Source of the DNA: Bacillus solitudinis
GTDB taxonomy: Bacteria > Bacillota > Bacilli > Bacillales > Bacillaceae_D
Reading direction: 5' to 3'
Length of the DNA stretch: 64,000 nt
Assembly (NCBI RefSeq): GCF_002797395.1
Contig: NZ_KZ454943.1
Coordinates: 4,187,134 to 4,251,133, forward strand
The notes beneath the pieces are model-generated. The model searched no databases. It was given only the letters and a program-made list of their open reading frames with translations, and had not been told where the DNA came from. The position numbers were made by a program, and so were the translations under genes. The stretch's first letter is position 1, and each line of letters starts with the position of its first letter. Below are positions 60,481-64,000 of the stretch, piece after piece.

Positions 60481-60790
60481 ATGGAGCAAAAAGCAGTAAT
60501 AGAACTGATTTCCGATAAGTTAAAACTTATTCGAACAGAACAAGGCTTTACACAAGATAAGATGGCTGAATTTCTTGGTATTTCGAAGAAAACGCTTGTA
60601 CAGATAGAAAGGAAGAAATACAGCAAATTGAACAACGGTTGTCGCATTATGTGCATTGTTCAATCATAGCAAGGTGCTTTTTTCGGTACTTCGTGACGAC
60701 CCAGTTGAATTTATTAAATTAGTAGGTTCAAATAATAGGGAAGTACCAAAAGAAAAACAATGGGTGGAAAAGTTTGATGGAAGAGATTGA
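60481..60790 (+). pseudogene. XRE-family regulator, frameshifted
   Basis: The first frame gives a good helix-turn-helix (SDKLKLIRTEQGFTQDKMAE, then FLGISKKTLVQIERKK) and then turns to noise and stops at 60669. The next frame holds a TGA, then TTVVALCALFNHSKVLF, LRDDPVEFIKLVGS and VEKFDGRD, which match the C-terminal half of this regulator type (usually W-TT-VA-CALF). So one frameshift near 60615-60630 and a TGG-to-TGA change broke it. The operator upstream is still perfect, hinting that the decay is recent. Confidence 0.7.
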
Positions 60791-60899
60791 TAAGAATGGA
60801 AAGTTTCGTTTGCAACAAAACTTAATTAGTCACCATTATCGGATTTTGGATGAAGAGAGTCATCGTTGTCGCATTGGCTCTCCTTTGCTATTGTATTAA
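60777..60899 (+). CDS. Small partner of the XRE regulator, possibly truncated
   Basis: A 40-residue frame starts inside the end of the regulator frame. MEEIDKNGKFRLQQNLISHH then YRILDEESHR resembles the small companion proteins found behind such regulators, which usually continue with a further 10-20 residues. Here the tail (CRIGSPLLLY) looks aberrant, so a second frameshift is possible. Confidence 0.4.
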   Translation: MEEIDKNGKFRLQQNLISHHYRILDEESHRCRIGSPLLLY

Positions 60900-60964
60900 A
60901 GCCGTAGTATTGCTAAAAACGGAATGGTTTTTAATGATAAAATAAATATTGGGGAGGGATTAAG

Positions 60965-61297
60965 GTGTCACTATTTCAAAGTATGGTTCTTCCAATTGCT
61001 GTTCCATTTGTAGCTTGTGTAATCTTTGCTTTTATTTTTTCGAAAATTTATAAGGCGACTGATAAACTGGACAAAGGTTTTGAGGTGAATTATTTTAAAC
61101 TAACTCATAGAAGAAAGATGGTACGAACTCTTACAAGTGCTCCAATTATACTCATTGCACTAATTATCATCCACTATTACTCAAATTGGAGTTTAGCGGT
61201 GTATGTAACCTTTATTCTATTTGTTTTGTTAGCCCTGTGTATTCAATTGGTATATAACTATAAAATGTGGAAGAAAGACGAAGGAAGTAAAGTGTAA
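60965..61297 (+). CDS. Small membrane protein, unknown function
   Basis: A 110-residue protein with three hydrophobic helices (about residues 8-30, 58-76 and 80-100) and a basic segment between the first two (FKLTHRRKMVRTL). The start is a GTG after GGGGAGGG. A module core (AGCTAACCGG) begins two to three bases after the stop. No family is recognised. Confidence 0.6.
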   Translation: MSLFQSMVLPIAVPFVACVIFAFIFSKIYKATDKLDKGFEVNYFKLTHRRKMVRTLTSAPIILIALIIIHYYSNWSLAVYVTFILFVLLALCIQLVYNYKMWKKDEGSKV

Positions 61298-61298
61298 T

Positions 61299-61345
61299 TT
61301 AGCTAACCGGTAGCAGTGCTGTCGCTTCTTCAAATATTAAGCAGA
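61299..61345 (+). repeat. Dispersed module immediately after a stop codon
   Basis: TTAGCTAACCGGTAGCAGTG (61299-61318), then GCTTCTTCAAATATTAAGCAG. The previous gene ends at 61297, so module and gene abut. Confidence 0.55.
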
Positions 61346-61378
61346 AGAGTTAATCTTTGAAAAAGGGGATGTTTTTTT

Positions 61379-62023
61379 TTGAACAGATATTTAAAAATAA
61401 CGTTAAGTGTTTTGGGGGTTATACTGGCAGTGATTGCCGTGCTTGTATTGATTTTCATTACAGAAATGACTCCGAATAGCGGAAAAGAAGAAACGATAAA
61501 AAATGAGGCAAGTCAATATTTAAATGATAACTTTAACGATAGTTTTGAAGTGTTTGATGCTCTGTACGATAATATGGGTAACTTTGAGTTTGAATATGCT
61601 GCCAAAGCGCGTAACGCAAACAACGGTGTAGATTTCTTGATTTACCACGATAGTGAAACAGAACAATTAGTGGATACATACACTGCAGATAAGTGGGGGA
61701 ACGATCTGGAAAATGCAATTCGTCCTTATCTTGTTGCCAATTTACTAGAGATGGATGATTATCATGCGTTTTTTGATGATGAAATAGGTCAAACATTAGG
61801 AATCGATCCAACTAAGCCTGGAAGCTATATAGAACACAGTGTTTCGCCAACTATTCGTATTACGGTTTCACGGGAAAAAAGCAATCAAGACGACGAACAG
61901 TTCAATGCCTTTATCTCTTATTTAAAAACCGAAAAAATCCTAGAACAAGGTACTGTAATTGTTGCTTATATCGAGAAAAACGGGGCAATTATTGACCAAG
62001 AAGAATGGAATAAAGAATTTTAA
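61379..62023 (+). CDS. Membrane-anchored protein, unknown function
   Basis: A 214-residue protein. One N-terminal helix (about residues 6-29) is followed by an acidic, probably outer domain of mixed structure (EASQYLNDNFNDSFEVFDAL, then FEFEYAAKARNANNGVDFLI). The pattern resembles small PepSY-like or YfmB-type secreted domains, but I cannot name a family. The start is a TTG behind AAAAGGGGATG. It is a single-gene unit between modules. Confidence 0.62.
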   Translation: MNRYLKITLSVLGVILAVIAVLVLIFITEMTPNSGKEETIKNEASQYLNDNFNDSFEVFDALYDNMGNFEFEYAAKARNANNGVDFLIYHDSETEQLVDTYTADKWGNDLENAIRPYLVANLLEMDDYHAFFDDEIGQTLGIDPTKPGSYIEHSVSPTIRITVSREKSNQDDEQFNAFISYLKTEKILEQGTVIVAYIEKNGAIIDQEEWNKEF

Positions 62024-62399
62024 TAGTTGAAGAATGTTTGTTACTCGATTAACGGGTGAGAAGCAATTCGGTTTATTGGACTTGTTTTAATGGAGGTGTA
62101 CTTTCCTTTAAAGACGTAGTTTAGTTAATAGAGTTTAATTGAAGAAAGACCTCATTAATTACAGCCATTAAAATGTACCACCTTTGACATAATTTTTACC
62201 ACCAAATGACAAATAGCGTACCGAAGAATGACAGATTTCCTTCTGGTGATAAAAGATATAAAATCATAAATTTAAGATAAAATCAGTCTTTTGCAAACGA
62301 GATTAACTCTTGTATTCATGGTAGACACAAACTATGCATTACAACCATCTAATAAGAAAATTGAGTAAATTAAGAACGCCAAAAAAGAGATGTATGTGG
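62024..62399. other. Gene-free stretch with a module core
   Basis: GATTAACGGGTGAGAAGCAATTC at 62048-62070 is a variant module core. Near 62123 TAGTTTAGTTAATAGAG is like the right half of another. No gene on either strand. Confidence 0.45.
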
Positions 62400-62996
62400 T
62401 TATACATCTCTACTCCTTGTAATTCGGGGATTCTTTTGCATCTTTAAGAAAAGGTTTGTGATAAGCTTTGAAAACAAAAATATTATGCAATACAAAATAA
62501 ATAGATGAAAATAGTTAGCCCCTTTATACAAAACAAATAGGTTTAGATATGACAGTAAAGGTTTAAAAGCAAAAGATAATATTAGTGACAATACTATGGA
62601 AGAAATATAAAACTTCTTCTTATGGTTTATTGACCATTGATAAATTAGCATGTATAAGATTGGAATTAAGGCTGCATCTAAGGCCAAGTTACCAGGAATG
62701 AACGGAATTAACTCAAAAGGATAACTAAAATAGCCCTGTCTAATGCCAGCAATATTTATATAACTGAACCAAACGTGAATATTCATACCATAAAAACCCA
62801 AAAGTAAAATATTCTTCCTATCTATAACAAAATACAAAACAATCAAAGGAATTATGAACATAAATAAAACAACCTTAAATCCCCAGGTGTCTATATTAGA
62901 ATATAGCTGCCAGTAATCTAACTGGGATTTGCTTAGTTTTTCTGTCATTAAAGTTATTTTATTAAATGCTTCCAATTGTTCTTGTGATACCAACAT
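62400..62996 (-). CDS. CBO0543-family multi-helix membrane protein, paralogue 3
   Basis: A 198-residue protein with five to six helices. LDYWQLYSNIDTWGFKVVLF, then VIDRKNILLLGFYGMNIHVW and ALDAALIPILYMLIYQWSIN align well with the copy at 35959, including the N-terminal helical extension with EKL.SQ. The function is unknown. The ATG at 62996 has a weak AGGTAGGA site. It is the only minus-strand gene in the last 8 kb, so it interrupts the co-oriented series. Confidence 0.75.
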   Translation of the reverse strand: MLVSQEQLEAFNKITLMTEKLSKSQLDYWQLYSNIDTWGFKVVLFMFIIPLIVLYFVIDRKNILLLGFYGMNIHVWFSYINIAGIRQGYFSYPFELIPFIPGNLALDAALIPILYMLIYQWSINHKKKFYISSIVLSLILSFAFKPLLSYLNLFVLYKGANYFHLFILYCIIFLFSKLITNLFLKMQKNPRITRSRDV

Positions 62997-63115
62997 AAAG
63001 TCGAATCCTACCTTTTTATTGTTATTATTGGAAAAGAAATATGAAAATATTCATATTAAGTTACTGTATAGTACAAATATAATATTCAATAGAAAAGGAT
63101 ATTCAACAAAGCAGG

Positions 63116-63150
63116 CGCATTTCTTTAATAAAGAATGCGTCTTTTTCATT
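63116..63150 (+). terminator. Module-type hairpin
   Basis: CGCATTTCTTT and AAAGAATGCG pair around AAT, then TCTTTTT. TGTTAAAGT follows at 63199-63207 as an extended -10-like block. Confidence 0.7.
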
Positions 63151-63215
63151 TCAGGACTAGATTGCAACAAAAAATATGACGAATAAAGTGGATATTTATG
63201 TTAAAGTACTAATGA

Positions 63216-63288
63216 GTTTGTGAAAGATTGTACTTAAAGTAACGGGGCAGTAGAGTTTAACAAGAATATGGATTTTTATGGTAAAGTT
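63216..63288 (+). repeat. Dispersed module, most complete copy
   Basis: In order: TTTGTGAAAGATTGTACTTA, then AAGTAACGGGGCAG (63237-63250), TAGAGTTTAACAAGAATATG, and GATTTTTATGGTAAAGTTAT. It contains all blocks of the non-hairpin version of the module, directly before a small gene. Confidence 0.65.
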
Positions 63289-63311
63289 ATATGTATAAGG
63301 AGGGCTTTTAA

Positions 63312-63608
63312 ATGAATTCTATTTTGTTAATTATAGCTATACTTGTTTTATTCTTTTCATTAAGACAGATGACATTGATTGAAAAAAGTAAAAATAAATC
63401 AACCATGCAAGAAATTAAGCAAAATATTAGTTTACTTCTATGCGGTATTCCAGCAATTGTGGCATTGGTTTTTATTCCTTATCAAGTCTGGGTATTAACT
63501 GGGAAGTCTAATGACTGGGATGGGGTTTATATTATAGGTGGAACTGTTATCATTGCAATAATTATTAGTTTTGTTTTCTACTATAAAAGAAAATTGAAAT
63601 CTAACTAA
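63312..63608 (+). CDS. Small membrane protein whose stop codon lies in the next module
   Basis: A 98-residue protein with three hydrophobic stretches: about residues 2-18, 40-60 and 72-92. It has a basic end (YYKRKLKSN). AAGGAGGG precedes the ATG. The TAA stop is part of CTAACTAACGGGG, the core of the following module, so the gene's 3' end and the module are fused. No family is recognised. Confidence 0.6.
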   Translation: MNSILLIIAILVLFFSLRQMTLIEKSKNKSTMQEIKQNISLLLCGIPAIVALVFIPYQVWVLTGKSNDWDGVYIIGGTVIIAIIISFVFYYKRKLKSN

Positions 63609-63650
63609 CGGGGTGCAATCCTTGAATAAGCAGGAATTGCTCTTTTTTCT
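63600..63650 (+). repeat. Dispersed module with terminator-like hairpin
   Basis: CTAACTAACGGGGTGCAATCC, in two overlapping parts here described as CTAACTAACGGGG and GTGCAATCC, pairs with GGAATTGC and ends TCTTTTTTC. It is the hairpin version of the module. Confidence 0.65.
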
Positions 63651-63749
63651 TTTTGAAGTAAAGAAGCATTTAGTAAAAGAAATTACATTGTAGTTTTTTG
63701 TAACAAATAGCAATATCATACCGTCTAATTATTAAAAGGAGTGATGATA

Positions 63750-64000
63750 TTGAAAAAAATTAGTTTGATTTTGTCCTTTCTATTTTTATCAATTGGTTTA
63801 TTTGGTTGCCAACAAAATAATAACGAGAAGGTTGATAATGAACCGTCTGACATCCAAAGCTTAGAAACGAAAGCTGAGGTCATCGAAGAAGATTTTGTAT
63901 ATCGACTTGTGACGGAAAAAGCAGAATACGGTAAGAATGAACCTATAAAAATTTATGCTGAATTAGAATATACAGGCGATAAAGAAGAAATTGAAATTTT
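63750..64000 (+). CDS. Lipoprotein, unknown function (3' partial)
   Basis: The frame runs off the right edge after 83 codons. The signal peptide has KKISLILSFLFLSIGLFGC with a clear LFGC lipobox near residue 20. The mature start is polar and acidic. Then YRLVTEKAEYGKNEPIKIYA and ELEYTGDKEEI suggest a beta-sandwich domain of the kind found in BsuPI-like or YtkA-like secreted proteins (tentative). TTG 63750 is 9 bases after AAAGGAG; ATG 63744 is in frame but too close. Confidence 0.6.
   Translation, partial: MKKISLILSFLFLSIGLFGCQQNNNEKVDNEPSDIQSLETKAEVIEEDFVYRLVTEKAEYGKNEPIKIYAELEYTGDKEEIEI

Noticed and set aside
1-64000. Classical integron
   Set aside because: No IntI-type integrase with catalytic residues and no attC R/L boxes (GTTRRRY) were found; only a cassette-like resemblance is claimed.

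Overview
The window looks like a low-GC, spore-forming Firmicute of the family Bacillaceae, probably an environmental or alkaliphilic Bacillus relative. Evidence: strong AGGAGG ribosome sites, GTG/TTG starts, a tyrosine T-box ahead of a TyrZ-type tyrosyl-tRNA synthetase, a CwlJ-type spore cortex hydrolase, DUF1657 genes, two ECF sigma/anti-sigma operons and CcpA-type cre boxes. No rRNA, tRNA or CRISPR array was seen.

Layout. 1-18.8 kb is an accessory patchwork: a HAD phosphatase/YczE/LacI operon, an HxlR regulator facing a quinone reductase, a LysR/ene-reductase/paired SMR cluster, a truncated IS110 transposase, an integrase fragment, an ATP-dependent DNA ligase remnant, the MarR-T-box-tyrS unit and a series of small orphan genes. 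18.8-39 kb holds gene remnants, a very large PL11 rhamnogalacturonan lyase whose S-layer anchor is broken, a 20-bp tandem repeat array, a potassium channel, DUF421/DUF1657 remnants, a four-gene ECF sigma operon and a molybdopterin oxidoreductase. 39-55 kb is a carbohydrate locus: two LplB/LplC-type permeases, a lipoprotein binding protein, a YesM/YesN-type two-component system and a cytoplasmic GH95 glycosidase, then a methyltransferase operon, a radical SAM gene and a second secreted PL11 lyase ending in a FIMAH-like module. 55-64 kb returns to the orphan-gene patchwork: YoaS/YozG-like pair, an APH-like kinase, a second sigma/anti-sigma pair, a decayed XRE regulator and small membrane proteins.

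How it works together. The two extracellular PL11 lyases would cut the rhamnogalacturonan I backbone of pectin. The ABC system would import the fragments, using an ATPase encoded elsewhere. The YesMN pair would sense them and GH95 would trim fucose- or galactose-type side groups inside the cell. cre boxes before both lyases suggest glucose repression.

Most unusual feature: a non-coding module with the core (C/G)TAACGGG(T)GCA, often followed by a GCATTCC...GGAATGC terminator-like hairpin and a TGTTAAAAT-type extended -10. I count about fifteen copies, all on the + strand, separating co-oriented small orphan genes at 0-18 kb and 55-64 kb. Several genes end inside a copy. This resembles a gene-cassette arrangement without an obvious integron integrase. 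Two copies of a 173-175 bp MITE, each with an exact 8-bp target duplication, are a second clear mobile signal.
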